64,000 nt of DNA, taken from PALSA-660 sp963726435 (GTDB lineage: Bacteria > Actinomycetota > Coriobacteriia > Anaerosomatales > PALSA-660). The DNA lies in the NCBI GenBank assembly GCA_963726435.1, contig CAVSCJ010000005.1:1-64000 (forward strand). Direction: 5' to 3'. Positions 20,122 to 29,623 of the stretch are shown here, piece after piece (the first letter of the stretch is position 1; every line of letters begins with the position of its first letter). The notes beneath the pieces are model-generated. The model was given only the letters and a program-made list of their open reading frames with translations. It did not search any database and was not told the origin of the DNA. The position numbers were made by a program, and so were the translations under genes.

Positions 20122-21484
20122 TCACCCCCGCAGCTTCCCGCGGATCTCCTGCGCGCGCGAGAGCGCGCGTTCCTTGTCTGCAAGTGGATATTCCCCGCTG
20201 TCGAACACCCAGCGGCCGGCGACCATCGTCGCCAGCACGTCCTTCTGGTTGGAGGTGTGAACGAGAGCGCTGTACGGATCGGCGGTCGGGACCATGTGGG
20301 GGCTCGACGACAGGTCCACCGCGATGACGTCGGCGCGCTTGCCCGGCTCGAGCGACCCGATCTCCTCCTCGAGTCCCAGGGCCCGCGCACCGTGGATCGT
20401 TGCCGAGACGTATGAACGTCCGCGCGGTGAAGTACCGGTAGAAGTCGCTCTCGCCGGTCACCCCGCGCTGCAGCAGGAGCCCGATGCGCATCTCGTCGAA
20501 GGGGTCGACGGTGTTGTTCGAGGCGGGTGAGTCGGTGCCCAGCCCCACGGTGAGCCCGTGCTCGAAGAACGATCGCAGCGGGGCGATGCCCATCCCGAGC
20601 TTCGCGTTGCAGCGCGGACAGTGTGCGACGGCCACGTCGTGCTCCGCGAGGATGTCGATGTCCTCGTCGTCCACTTGGACGCAGTGCACGGCGAGCACGC
20701 GAGGGATGCTGAAGAGTCCCCACTGCACCACGTACTTGACAGGGCTCACGCCCGTGGGCATCCACGCGACGTCGCTCCAGCCCGATTGCTCGCGGAAGTC
20801 CTGCGCGAGGTTGGAGGACCCGTAGCGGACGAAGTCGTACTCGTCGCGGGAGCCCGCCAGATGGATCGCGAGCGGGAGAGAGCGCTCGGATGCAAGCTCG
20901 GCGGCGGCGGTGAAGAGCGAAGGGTGGCAGGTGTAGGGCGAATGGGGGGCTATCCCGACCTCGATCGGCGCGGCGCCGGCGGCCTCCGTCCACGCATCGA
21001 CGTCGGCCCTTGCGCGCTCCATCTTCCCGGCGACCTGCGCCTTGTCCATGGTGGAGACCTCGCGGTAGACGACCCCCGCGAGCCCGGTATCCCTGGCGGC
21101 ACGCACCGAGTTGCCCGAATTGGTGATGTCGGCGATGGTCGTTATGCCGGATCCGACAGCCTCCATCGCTCCGAGCACGGCGGAGTCCATCCAGTCCTCG
21201 GGTGATAGACGCGACTCCTTGTTCTGGACCTGCATCTTCCACGCGGTGTACGGCACGTCGTCGACGGCACCACGGAACACCGAGTACTCGAGATGCGTGT
21301 GCAGATCCACGAATCCCGGCATCAGCACGGCGAGCCCGAAATCGCGGACCTCCTCGTCGGGGTGGGCGGCTACGAGTTCGGCTCGCGCACCGACTGCGAC
21401 TATGCGGTCGCCGTGCACCAGCACGGCCCCGTCCTCGATGTGGTGTGCCGAGACAGGTATGACGTACCTGGCAGTGAGAAGCAT
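20122..21484 (-). CDS. Metal-dependent amidohydrolase, candidate nucleoside or aminodeoxyfutalosine deaminase (frameshifted)
   Basis: This is an amidohydrolase of the TRZ/ATZ/SsnA type: MPGFVDLHTHLEYS near residue 55-68 (the HxH metal pair), a long TIM-barrel with HLAGSRDEYDF and HCVQVDDEDI, and GLGTDSPASNN near 315 (the conserved Asp). Such enzymes deaminate adenosine derivatives such as S-adenosylhomocysteine, methylthioadenosine or aminodeoxyfutalosine. The next gene downstream in order of the DNA is menG-like, which makes aminodeoxyfutalosine deaminase (MqnX) attractive, but that is inference. One indel near 20,408 interrupts the frame (ARTFIRL to GARALGLEEEIG). Restored length is about 453 residues. 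Confidence 0.75.
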
Positions 21485-21548
21485 CTTGTGGCGGCCTTTC
21501 GACTGCGGCGCGCGGAGCGATGTGCGGTCTATGGTAGCGCGCGAGGGT

Positions 21549-22283
21549 CTACTTCGTGGCGACGTGCAGGTTGACCGCCCCGAACAGCATCGGGATCCAG
21601 CGCACCTCGGTGAACCCCGCCTCACGCAACTCGGCTGCGAGACTCTCCGGGGCGGGGAACTGCATGATCGAGTCGTTCAGGTACTGGTAGGAGGCACGGT
21701 CGCCCGCAACGACCGCTCCCAGCAACGGGATGACATGGCCGGCGTAGAACTTGAAGAGCGGGCGGAAGAAGCGGTTGCGCGGTGACGAGAACTCGAGGAT
21801 CAGGTAGCGGCCCCCCGGCACCAGGACTCTGAACGCGTTCCGGAAGCCTGCGGCACGGTCCGGCATGTTGCGGATCCCGAACGACACGGTCACGACATCG
21901 AACGAGGCATCCTGGAACGTGAGTGCCTGCCCGTCCTGCAACTCGAAGCGAAGCTCCGTGGGGCCGCTCCACCCCGCTGCCTTGGCTCGTGCGATATCGA
22001 GCATCTCTTCGACGAAGTCGGTCGCCACGACCGTGGCCGGGATCCCGGTCCGGGCGAAGGCGATGGACAGGTCGCCGGTTCCCGCAGCCACGTCGAGCAC
22101 CCTGCATCCGGGCGTCAGCCCGGCCTCCTGCACCGTCCGGCGGCGCCAGCGATGGTGCAGGCCGAAGCTGATGATGGAGTTCATCGCATCGTATCGGCCG
22201 GCGATACGGCCGAACACGCCCTTGACCTTCTCCGTCGTCGGCCGGCCGGCCTCGATGCTGTGCCGCGGATCGTTCCCGGCCAC
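21549..22283 (-). CDS. menG: Demethylmenaquinone methyltransferase (UbiE/MenG family)
   Basis: MenG adds the last methyl group of menaquinone from S-adenosylmethionine. The protein (244 residues) has VFGRIAGRYDAMNSIISFG at the start, the SAM-binding VLDVAAGTGDLS at residues 62-73, FGIRNMPDR near 134 and LILEFSSP. These are family signatures, close to both UbiE and MenG. I chose the GTG at 22,283, which shares a base with the stop of the upstream radical SAM gene (TAGTG), so the two are translationally coupled. It ends 64 bases before the amidohydrolase start. Confidence 0.9.
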   Translation of the reverse strand: MAGNDPRHSIEAGRPTTEKVKGVFGRIAGRYDAMNSIISFGLHHRWRRRTVQEAGLTPGCRVLDVAAGTGDLSIAFARTGIPATVVATDFVEEMLDIARAKAAGWSGPTELRFELQDGQALTFQDASFDVVTVSFGIRNMPDRAAGFRNAFRVLVPGGRYLILEFSSPRNRFFRPLFKFYAGHVIPLLGAVVAGDRASYQYLNDSIMQFPAPESLAAELREAGFTEVRWIPMLFGAVNLHVATK

Positions 22284-24085
22284 TAGGCTTCCTGCTCGCC
22301 GGGGCCTGGCCGCACGGCAGGCGGATCCTGCACCGGGCCGAGGCCGCGGTGGCGGCCGGTCAGCACCCCCCAGCTCTCGGTGAAGCAGAGCTTGATGACA
22401 TTCAGCACGTGGTAGACGCGCACGTGGCGCGGCCACTCGAGCTCGCTCTTCTCGATCAGCGTGGACTCGTTGAGGCTGTCCACTTGCACGCGGAGAGCCG
22501 CCAGCCCGGTCTCGCGCAGCGCGGGGTCGCCGGCGACGATCTGGTCGATGCGCGCCATGGCGGATCGCGCCTCACCGATGCGCCTCTCGGTGGCCGCCGC
22601 CACGGGCGCGGCGACCGCCCCGACGCCGACCTTCACGCGGTTGATGTCGATGGCGGCCTGATAGGTCGACTCGACGACCTCCGCAGGAGTCATCGCGTCG
22701 CTCTGGTAGTTCATGATGTGGCGCCACGACGGCTCCAGCAGCAGCTGGCGGTGCTCTTCCAGCGTGTGGGCCCGCAGCGTGTATCCGTACTTGCCCGGGT
22801 CGTCGAACACCTTCGACCCGGGATCCAGGAAGGGCGCCATCGGAGAGATGAACGGGAGAAGGCGCGGGTCGTTGCCCGTCCGCTCGTAGAGGCCGCGCAC
22901 GTACTCGCCGGTCTCGAGCACGCTGGCGGCCGTCTGAGTCGGGATCCCGGTCATGAAGTAGAGGTCGAAACGCTTGCAGCCGTGGCGCAGCGCTGCGCGG
23001 ATCGACTCCTCGACCTGCTCGGTGGTGTAGTGACGCTTGCCGAACGCCGCCCGCACGGAGTCATCGTGGCTCTCGACGGAGATCTCCACCGAGTAGTCGG
23101 GGAGGTGCTCGTCGAGGAACGCGTAGAAGTCCTCCTCGGGAGGCCGGAAGAACTCGAAGCCGATCGGGTTGCGAAGGCCGATCCTTCCCAATCCCCTCAC
23201 GAACGCCTCGATGTAGTCCGGCCCCGCCTGAAGGAAGTCGTTGAGGACGAAGATCGGCCCCGGTATGTACTTCTGTATGTGAGTGATGTCGTGGACCAGC
23301 AGCTCGGGATCCCGGAAGGCGACCCGGTCGCGGCCGAAATGGTCCCTGAACGCGCTCGCGCTACCGCCGCACGTCACGCAGTCGTGGGTGCACCCGCGAC
23401 AGGTCAGACTGGCGCAAACGGGGTACGTGAGCCAGTCCTTGAACGGCACCGATCCCATCATGTCGCGGTACCGGATCACGCCTCGCATCGCGAAGGAGTA
23501 GTCGAGCGAGATGTCGTTCATGTCCGCGGGGACCCACGACAGTTCGTTGACGTTGATCGAGCCGTCGACGCCCTTCCAGGTCAGGTTCGGGATGTCGGCG
23601 ACCGAGCCGTGGCCGCGGATCGCGGACATCAGCCTTCGCAGCGGCTCCTCGGTCGAATCCCCGCGCAGAACGTAGTCGACGCAAGGGTAGGAAGCCACCT
23701 CCTCGTGGAAGTAGCTCGACGTCAGCCCCCCGAAGATGACGGGCGTGTCGGGGTGGCAGGCCTTGCATATCCTCGCTATCTCGATCGAGCCGTGGGCGTG
23801 CGGCATCCAGTGCAGGTCGATACCGAAGGCCACCGGATCCATCTCGCGGATCGCACGCTCCACATCGAAACCGGGCCGGTTGAGCATGAGCACTGCGAGA
23901 TTGACGATGCGGGCCTTGTAGCCGTGGCGCTCGAGGTACTCGGCCATCGTCGTGAAGCCGAGAGGGTACATCTCGAAGGCCGGGGTCGAAGGCACCATGT
24001 CCGAGACGGGCCCGGACATGATGGAGCGCTCTCGGAAGTCGTACACGGAGGGCGCGTGCAGGAGAACGAGGTCGATCCGGGACAT
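22283..24085 (-). CDS. B12-binding-type radical SAM protein
   Basis: The 600-residue protein starts with a cobalamin-binding-like domain: FGIDLHWMPHAHGSIEIARI and PVIFGGLTSSYF around residues 85-130. The radical SAM CxxxCxxC motif is CTHDCVTC (Cys232, 236, 239). The C-terminal third is helical and unlike well-known families. It resembles the Ta0216-type B12/radical SAM group, whose reaction is not known. The ATG at 24,085 has GGAAAGGA at a good distance; the ATG at 24,091 is too close to it. Coupling to menG suggests a quinone or lipid-related job, but this is only context. Confidence 0.75.
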   Translation of the reverse strand: MSRIDLVLLHAPSVYDFRERSIMSGPVSDMVPSTPAFEMYPLGFTTMAEYLERHGYKARIVNLAVLMLNRPGFDVERAIREMDPVAFGIDLHWMPHAHGSIEIARICKACHPDTPVIFGGLTSSYFHEEVASYPCVDYVLRGDSTEEPLRRLMSAIRGHGSVADIPNLTWKGVDGSINVNELSWVPADMNDISLDYSFAMRGVIRYRDMMGSVPFKDWLTYPVCASLTCRGCTHDCVTCGGSASAFRDHFGRDRVAFRDPELLVHDITHIQKYIPGPIFVLNDFLQAGPDYIEAFVRGLGRIGLRNPIGFEFFRPPEEDFYAFLDEHLPDYSVEISVESHDDSVRAAFGKRHYTTEQVEESIRAALRHGCKRFDLYFMTGIPTQTAASVLETGEYVRGLYERTGNDPRLLPFISPMAPFLDPGSKVFDDPGKYGYTLRAHTLEEHRQLLLEPSWRHIMNYQSDAMTPAEVVESTYQAAIDINRVKVGVGAVAAPVAAATERRIGEARSAMARIDQIVAGDPALRETGLAALRVQVDSLNESTLIEKSELEWPRHVRVYHVLNVIKLCFTESWGVLTGRHRGLGPVQDPPAVRPGPGEQEA

Positions 24086-24148
24086 GCTCATCCTTTCCGG
24101 GGCGACGGGCGCACCGGGCCAAGGCGCAGCGCCGTCGTCAGGGCAAGG

Positions 24149-24157
24149 ATTATAGCA
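24149..24157 (-). promoter_or_regulatory. Extended -10 promoter for the radical SAM-menG operon
   Basis: TGCTATAAT on the minus strand lies about 64 bases before the start codon at 24,085. It has a perfect TATAAT with a TGn extension and no evident -35. Confidence 0.45.
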
Positions 24158-24216
24158 TCGGCGACGCGCTCCCCAGCGCGGGGACCGGCGTCTTCCGGAA
24201 GGCGCGAGCCGTCTCG

Positions 24217-24840
24217 CTAGTGCGCCCGCGCCAGATAGAAGGACAGGACCTGCAACTCCACCGACAGGTCGACGGGCCGCACCTCGACTCCCTCCGGGAG
24301 TTCGAGACGCGCGTAGGTGAAGTTCATGATCCCTCGCACCCCGGCGCCGGCGATCCGCTCCGCGATCTCCTGGGCGACGTCGGTCGGGGTCGTGAGGATG
24401 GCGATCTCGACGCCCAGCTCGCGGAGCTCGTCCTCCAGCTTGGCGACGGATGAGACCCTCACGTCGCCCGCGAGAGTCCCGATCTTCGCGGGATCGTCGT
24501 CGAAGACAGCAACGATGTCGAAACCCCGGTCGGCGAGCCCGCGATACCCGTGCAGTGCGCCGCCCAGCCGTCCGTAGCCGACGATCGCGACGCGGCGCTT
24601 CTCCGCGAGCCCCAGCACGGTCGATATGTGGGTAAGGAGTGCCTGGACGTCGTAGCCGATGCCGCGAGTGCCCAGCTCGCCCAGGTAGCTCAGATCCTTT
24701 CGCACCTGGGCCGCGTTGGTCCCGGCCATCTGGGCCAGCTGCAGCGAGTTCATCACCTCTATCCCAGCGGTCCGCGCCTGGTTCAGGCAGCGCAGGTAGA
24801 TGGGCAGCCGGTTGATCGTTTGGTCGGGCACGTGGTCCAT
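24217..24840 (-). CDS. rex: Redox-sensing transcriptional repressor Rex
   Basis: Rex senses the NADH/NAD+ ratio and represses respiratory and fermentative genes. The 207-residue protein has a winged-helix N-terminal half (VMNSLQLAQMAGTNAAQVRK, then DLSYLGELGTRGIGYDV) and a Rossmann half with VAIVGYGRLGGAL at residues 84-96, DDDPAKIG and NFTYARLELPEGV. The ATG at 24,840 gives the usual length. Unusually, it is the last gene after a long polysaccharide operon, 34 bases downstream of the O-antigen ligase gene. Confidence 0.95.
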   Translation of the reverse strand: MDHVPDQTINRLPIYLRCLNQARTAGIEVMNSLQLAQMAGTNAAQVRKDLSYLGELGTRGIGYDVQALLTHISTVLGLAEKRRVAIVGYGRLGGALHGYRGLADRGFDIVAVFDDDPAKIGTLAGDVRVSSVAKLEDELRELGVEIAILTTPTDVAQEIAERIAGAGVRGIMNFTYARLELPEGVEVRPVDLSVELQVLSFYLARAH

Positions 24841-24874
24841 GGCCGGGAGCCTCTCAGGCCGAGCGACGGTGACG

Positions 24875-27085
24875 CTAGGGGCTCGTCGTCGCTTCGGCGC
24901 CGGCCGACAGCGACGCTTCGATCGACTTGATGGCGTCCGCGTATGTCGTGTTGGAGGTGTCCCGCGCCTGAAGGGCCTTGTACTGCCCCAGAGCGTCATT
25001 CAAGCGACCCGCATCGACAAGGAGCTGCGCATATAGAACGTGGATCTCCAAGTAGTTCGGATCCATGGTGACCGCGGAATCCAGCGTCTTCGCAGCGGCG
25101 ACGACGTCGCCGGTGCCCGCCTGAGCCAAGGCTCTCTGCATCCTGACCCCCGGGCCGTACGGCTCGACGGCGATGCCTTCGTCCGCGACCTTGAGCGCCT
25201 CAGCGTAGTAGGCCGGATCGAGGTAGTTGCCCGCCTGGTTGTAGAGGCCGGAGAGGAACAGGTAGTTGTCGTATTCCGTCGGCACCAGTGCGATCGTCTG
25301 CCTGAAGGCGTCGACCGACTCCTGGAGCGACAGCCGGGCCTGCGTCAACGACGTCGTGGGATCGGTGCCGGCCTGCTGGTCCTGTGACGCCTTCTGCAAC
25401 CACGAGAGCATCTGGTTCTGGTAGGACTGCCCGAGCATGGAATGGTACATGTCGTTGTAGGGGTCGAGCGATATGGCCGTCTTGAGCAATGTGGGCGCGT
25501 CCTCCCCGGCGGCGGGGAACTGCCCGCGCAGGAAGTAGTTGTCCGCGACCACGAAGGTCACGTTGCCCACCCACGCGACCACGAGGACCGCGCAGAGCGT
25601 CACACCGACGGCCGGGAACCACCGCTTCACCTTGCGCTCGTGGGTGGTCGCGGTCGGCGCGACTATGACGGCCAGCGCCAGCCACAGGAACACAGTCGAG
25701 CCGGTCACAGACAGGCCGGTCATCAGGTGAGTGATGTAGCCGATCGCCGCCGCCCAGAAGCCCGCGATCACGAGTCGCTCCACGCCCTTGCCCCGCGCGA
25801 AGGCGTTCGGAAGGCCGAGCCACAGGGCGAAACCGAATATGCCGTAGAGCAGCAGGAAGCCGACTATGCCGATGCCGGCCATCAGCTGGAGCGGGTAGTT
25901 GTGCACGTTGTCGGCAACGGACAGGTAGCCCGCGTCCTTGACGTACGCGAGCGGCTTGTACTCGGGAAAGACCAGCCGGAACGTGTCTGCTCCGAATCCG
26001 AAGATCGGCCTCGCTTTGACCGCATCGATGGCGGCCTGCCAGATCTCGAAGCGGGTCAGCGCGCTGCCCTCACCGAACTTGAAGATCGACGCGAGGCGCT
26101 CCGGGACGTTGAAGACGGTGCCCGGCATCGACAGCGAACGTATCACGAGCCCGATCGCGGCGGCGCCCGTCAGGCCGGCGAGACCCCAGTCCACGACACC
26201 GAGCTTGGCGCCCGCGAGCGCTGCGGCGACGATGACCGCGATTATCCCGACCGTGCCGCCTATCCAGGCGCCACGCACGGCCGCGGCGATCCACGCCCAG
26301 ACGCAGAGCAGGAACGTCAGCCAGTAGAAGACGCGCCATGCGATCTGACGCTCCGAGAGAGCCATGGCCATCGAGATGCTGAGCGGGAAGATCAGGAACC
26401 CTCCCAGGAGATCGGGATTGCCGAACGTCGAGAACGCCCTGTTCGCCTCGAACGGAAGCTTCGAACCCCAACTGACCGGGTCCAGCCCAAGCGACTGCAG
26501 CACGCCGTAGAACGCGACGATGGCGCCGGAGATGAGAAGCGTGCGTGCGAGCGCTCGGATCCGACCCGGCCGGTCGGCCAGCTGCACCGTGAGGAAGTAC
26601 ACGACAGCGTAGGTCACGAACGAGAAGAAGCCCTCGAATCTGCGGTACTTGCCCAGGAGCGCGGTGGCCGGGCTGATGGACGTGAACGACGTGATCAAGA
26701 CCCAGCCGAGGAATCCGACGATGAACCAGTCGAGCTTCGTGCGCCGGACCTTGCCGCCCTTGAAGAAGTACTGGAACGACCAGGCCAGAAGGCCGCTGAT
26801 GGCGAACGCCCGCATGACGAAGACCTTCACGATATCGAACTGGTCGTAGGTCAGCGGCAACTGGAACGAGTTCGGGAAGAAGGCCGAGAGCCAGTTCATG
26901 TTGCTCATGGCGATCGGCACCAGCAGAACGAGCCCGTGAAGGGAGTACCACGCGATCAGGTCCCACGTGCTCATGCCCGCAGTCGGCGAGAGAGCAGCCT
27001 GGGGCGCGGGAGGGACCGCCGCCGACTTGGCCTTGCCGCCCCCCTTGGACTGCTTCCCCCTCGAAGAGCCTGAAGCCACTATCAT
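24875..27085 (-). CDS. O-antigen ligase/polymerase-like membrane protein with C-terminal TPRs
   Basis: The 736-residue protein has a Lys/Ser/Gly-rich cytoplasmic start, about ten to twelve membrane helices through residue 480, and a Wzy_C/O-antigen ligase loop with GKYRRFEGFFSF and FGFGADTFRLVFPEY. The C-terminal 250 residues form TPR-like helices (FLSGLYNQAGNYLDPAYYAE, AKTLDSAVTMDPNYLEIHVL). O-antigen ligase-type enzymes join or polymerise surface glycans at the membrane. Such Wzy-TPR proteins occur in many Gram-positives and Chloroflexota. It follows the sugar-phosphate transferase gene by 10 bases. Confidence 0.8.
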   Translation of the reverse strand: MIVASGSSRGKQSKGGGKAKSAAVPPAPQAALSPTAGMSTWDLIAWYSLHGLVLLVPIAMSNMNWLSAFFPNSFQLPLTYDQFDIVKVFVMRAFAISGLLAWSFQYFFKGGKVRRTKLDWFIVGFLGWVLITSFTSISPATALLGKYRRFEGFFSFVTYAVVYFLTVQLADRPGRIRALARTLLISGAIVAFYGVLQSLGLDPVSWGSKLPFEANRAFSTFGNPDLLGGFLIFPLSISMAMALSERQIAWRVFYWLTFLLCVWAWIAAAVRGAWIGGTVGIIAVIVAAALAGAKLGVVDWGLAGLTGAAAIGLVIRSLSMPGTVFNVPERLASIFKFGEGSALTRFEIWQAAIDAVKARPIFGFGADTFRLVFPEYKPLAYVKDAGYLSVADNVHNYPLQLMAGIGIVGFLLLYGIFGFALWLGLPNAFARGKGVERLVIAGFWAAAIGYITHLMTGLSVTGSTVFLWLALAVIVAPTATTHERKVKRWFPAVGVTLCAVLVVAWVGNVTFVVADNYFLRGQFPAAGEDAPTLLKTAISLDPYNDMYHSMLGQSYQNQMLSWLQKASQDQQAGTDPTTSLTQARLSLQESVDAFRQTIALVPTEYDNYLFLSGLYNQAGNYLDPAYYAEALKVADEGIAVEPYGPGVRMQRALAQAGTGDVVAAAKTLDSAVTMDPNYLEIHVLYAQLLVDAGRLNDALGQYKALQARDTSNTTYADAIKSIEASLSAGAEATTSP

Positions 27086-27095
27086 TCTCCCTCTT

Positions 27096-28463
27096 CTAGC
27101 GCGCGCCTCGGCCGGTCAGCACCACGCGGATCGTGTCGGCGACGATGCGCACGTCCATGAGCAGACTCTGGTGGTACATGTAGATCAGGTCGTACTTTAG
27201 CTTACGTTCGGGAGTGGTCGCGTAGCCTCCGCTCACCTGCGCCAGCCCGGTCACACCCGGCTTGATGCGGTAGCGCTCCCGGTAGGCCGGGATCTGGTCC
27301 AAGTACTGCTCCACGAAGAACGCGCGCTCGGGGCGCGGGCCGACGAAGCTCATCTCACCGCGCAGGATGTTCAGCAGTTGGGGCAGCTCGTCCAAACGGT
27401 AGGTGCGCAGGAACCGGCCGAGCGGCGTGATGCGCGGATCCTCCTCGCCGGCAAGGACGGGTCCGCTGAGAGCCTCGGCGTCCCGGACCATCGTCCGGAA
27501 CTTGTGAAGCGTGAAGGGACGCATGTCGTGGCCGAGCCGCTCCTGGTCGAAGGTGACCGGGAGGCCCATCGAGACCAGTATCGCCAGAGCTACAACGAGG
27601 AATACGGGGCTCAGCGCCACGATCAGCACCAGCGCCCCGAGCACGTCCGTCACCCGCTTCAACCCCACGTACCACTGCGGCGAGCGGTGGGTGATCGCCA
27701 TCAGCGGGATGTCCGCGACGATGCTGTCGACCTCTCCGATGAAGATCTCGTAGAGCTCCGGCACGACGTCCACGCGAACGTCGGCCTCTCCCCCGAGTGT
27801 GATGTCCTCGACCAGCTCGCGCAGCGCTACGGGAGACGCCACGATCACGCGGTCGATCGCGTTCTCCCTCACGATGGTCGAGAGGTCATCCACTCGACCG
27901 AGCAGGGGAAGCGAGCTGCCGGGCGGCATCGGGGAGACGGGCTCGCCACCGACGGCCACGAGCCCTGCGACGCGGTATCCCCACTTCGCGCGCCGGGCGA
28001 GCTCACCGGCCAGCTCGACTGCGAGCGGACCCGTGCCGACCAGCAGCACGCGCTGCTCGGGCCAGCGTACCGGGCTGACGCGGGAGGAGAGCACCCGCCA
28101 TCCCACGAGGAACCCGACCTGGAGAGGGGCGGCGAGGAGGATGACGAGGCGAGGGAAGGCGTCGAACGAGCTGCCCGCCAGTTGCAGGAACCCCAGCGTG
28201 ATCAGAGTGGAGAGCGTGGCCGAAGACGCAGCGCCGCGGACGATGAGCCAGGCGCCTTCGATCCGCTCCGGGTCGTAGAGGCCGTAGACGTACGCGCACA
28301 GAAGGAATGCCACCGTCAGCCCCGGCGCTATGCGCAGGAAGGGATCGAAGTTGAACGCGGGCACGCGGAACCAGAAGCGCAGTTCGAAAGCGGCCACCAC
28401 GGCCGCGTTGAAGGCCAGGGCGTCCACGATGAGCGAGAAGGCGATGAAGCGGGACCTGGACAT
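27096..28463 (-). CDS. Polyprenyl glycosylphosphotransferase (initiating sugar transferase)
   Basis: This enzyme type moves a sugar phosphate from a nucleotide sugar to undecaprenyl phosphate to start a repeat unit. The 455-residue protein has an N-terminal block of four or five membrane helices, a CoA-binding-like middle (LLVGTGPLAVELAGEL near 140-155) and the bacterial transferase domain with HKFRTMVRDAE, TYRLDELPQLLNILRGEMS, FVGPRPE and KPGVTGLAQVSGGY. Sugar specificity cannot be read. The start shares one base with the stop of the upstream glycosyltransferase. Confidence 0.9.
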   Translation of the reverse strand: MSRSRFIAFSLIVDALAFNAAVVAAFELRFWFRVPAFNFDPFLRIAPGLTVAFLLCAYVYGLYDPERIEGAWLIVRGAASSATLSTLITLGFLQLAGSSFDAFPRLVILLAAPLQVGFLVGWRVLSSRVSPVRWPEQRVLLVGTGPLAVELAGELARRAKWGYRVAGLVAVGGEPVSPMPPGSSLPLLGRVDDLSTIVRENAIDRVIVASPVALRELVEDITLGGEADVRVDVVPELYEIFIGEVDSIVADIPLMAITHRSPQWYVGLKRVTDVLGALVLIVALSPVFLVVALAILVSMGLPVTFDQERLGHDMRPFTLHKFRTMVRDAEALSGPVLAGEEDPRITPLGRFLRTYRLDELPQLLNILRGEMSFVGPRPERAFFVEQYLDQIPAYRERYRIKPGVTGLAQVSGGYATTPERKLKYDLIYMYHQSLLMDVRIVADTIRVVLTGRGAR

Positions 28464-29617
28464 CAGCGGCTGAGAGCTCCCCGTCCGGCGGCCGGCGTCT
28501 CATCGTAGACCGCCAGCGTGCGTTCGACCATCCGCCCGACACCGAACTCAGCCAGCGCGCGCTCCCGCGCGTACGCGCCCATGCGGGCGCGCAGGGCATC
28601 GTCAGCGAGAAGCCGCGAGAGAGCCGAGCCGAGCGCCCCGGCGTCGCCGACCGGGACGACCAGACCCGTCTCGCCGTCGACGTTGACCCATGGCACGCCG
28701 GTAGGCAGGTCGGTGCAGACCACCGGCGTGCCCGACGCGTGCGCCTCGAGTTGCACGAGGCCGTAGGCCTCCGATCGCGCGACGCTCGGCAGGCAGAGCA
28801 ACTCGGCCGCGCGGTACCAGGCAGCCAGCTCGGCGTCCTCGACCGGTGCGAGGAAGGTCGTGCGGTCCGCGACACCCTGCGACGCGGCGAGCGAGCGGAG
28901 CTCGTCCTCGAGCGGACCGCGGCCGATCAGGACGAGGTCCGCGTCGACTCCCGCCATCGCGCGCACCAGAACGTCGACTCCCTTGTAGTAGATGAGCCTG
29001 CCGACGAAGAGGACGACGGGGTGCGTGTGGCCGGCTCGCAGCTCGGCCGCCCTCGCGAGGATCTCGGGCTTCGGGTCGAAGCGCTCGGTGACGATGCCGA
29101 AGGGAACGACCCTGCACTTGTCTCGGAACGGCGCGAGAGCCTCGCTGTTCTCGAGCATGGGAGGCGAGCCGACGATGATGCGATCCACTCGAGAGAGCAC
29201 GCGCCGCAGCAGCGGCCGATAGGCGGCGCCGAGCAGCCGCTGCCGCACTATGTCGCTGTGATAGGTGAGCACGGCCGGCCCGGGCGAGCCGGCCGCCAGC
29301 CACGCCGACTCGCCCCACGGGTACGGGAACATCAGGTGGAACAGGTCCGAGCGGCCGGCGCCCGATGCCCTCGCCCGGATCTCGGCGCTCATGCCGGGTG
29401 CCACGGGCGTGGACGCGTAGGCGAAGCTGCGGCCCATGCGGGTCACGTGCACCCCGCCAACCTCCTCGCGGACGGTGTCGCGCCCCTCGTTGGCGACTAT
29501 GACGTCGACGTCCATGTCCGCGCGCTTCGCCAGCGCCGAGGTGAGCATCGAGAGATGGTGCTCGACCCCGCCGAGGTGCGGCGGCCAGAAGTACTTGTTG
29601 ATGAACGTCACCCGCAC
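28463..29617 (-). CDS. GT4-type glycosyltransferase
   Basis: The 384-residue protein has the GT-B layout: FWPPHLGGVEHHLSMLTSAL at the N-terminus, VVLFVGRLIYYKGVDVLVRA in the middle and SVARSEAYGLVQLEAHASGTP near residue 278, whose Glu residues are the usual GT4 catalytic and nucleotide-binding positions. It is likely a cytoplasmic enzyme that builds the repeat unit. Donor and acceptor are not clear. Confidence 0.9.
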   Translation of the reverse strand: MRVTFINKYFWPPHLGGVEHHLSMLTSALAKRADMDVDVIVANEGRDTVREEVGGVHVTRMGRSFAYASTPVAPGMSAEIRARASGAGRSDLFHLMFPYPWGESAWLAAGSPGPAVLTYHSDIVRQRLLGAAYRPLLRRVLSRVDRIIVGSPPMLENSEALAPFRDKCRVVPFGIVTERFDPKPEILARAAELRAGHTHPVVLFVGRLIYYKGVDVLVRAMAGVDADLVLIGRGPLEDELRSLAASQGVADRTTFLAPVEDAELAAWYRAAELLCLPSVARSEAYGLVQLEAHASGTPVVCTDLPTGVPWVNVDGETGLVVPVGDAGALGSALSRLLADDALRARMGAYARERALAEFGVGRMVERTLAVYDETPAAGRGALSR

Positions 29618-29623
29618 GAGCCG

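Noticed and set aside
24165..24180. Hairpin CGCGCT/AGCGCG as a terminator between the radical SAM gene and rex
   Set aside because: Short stem without a T-run in GC-rich DNA; not better than chance.
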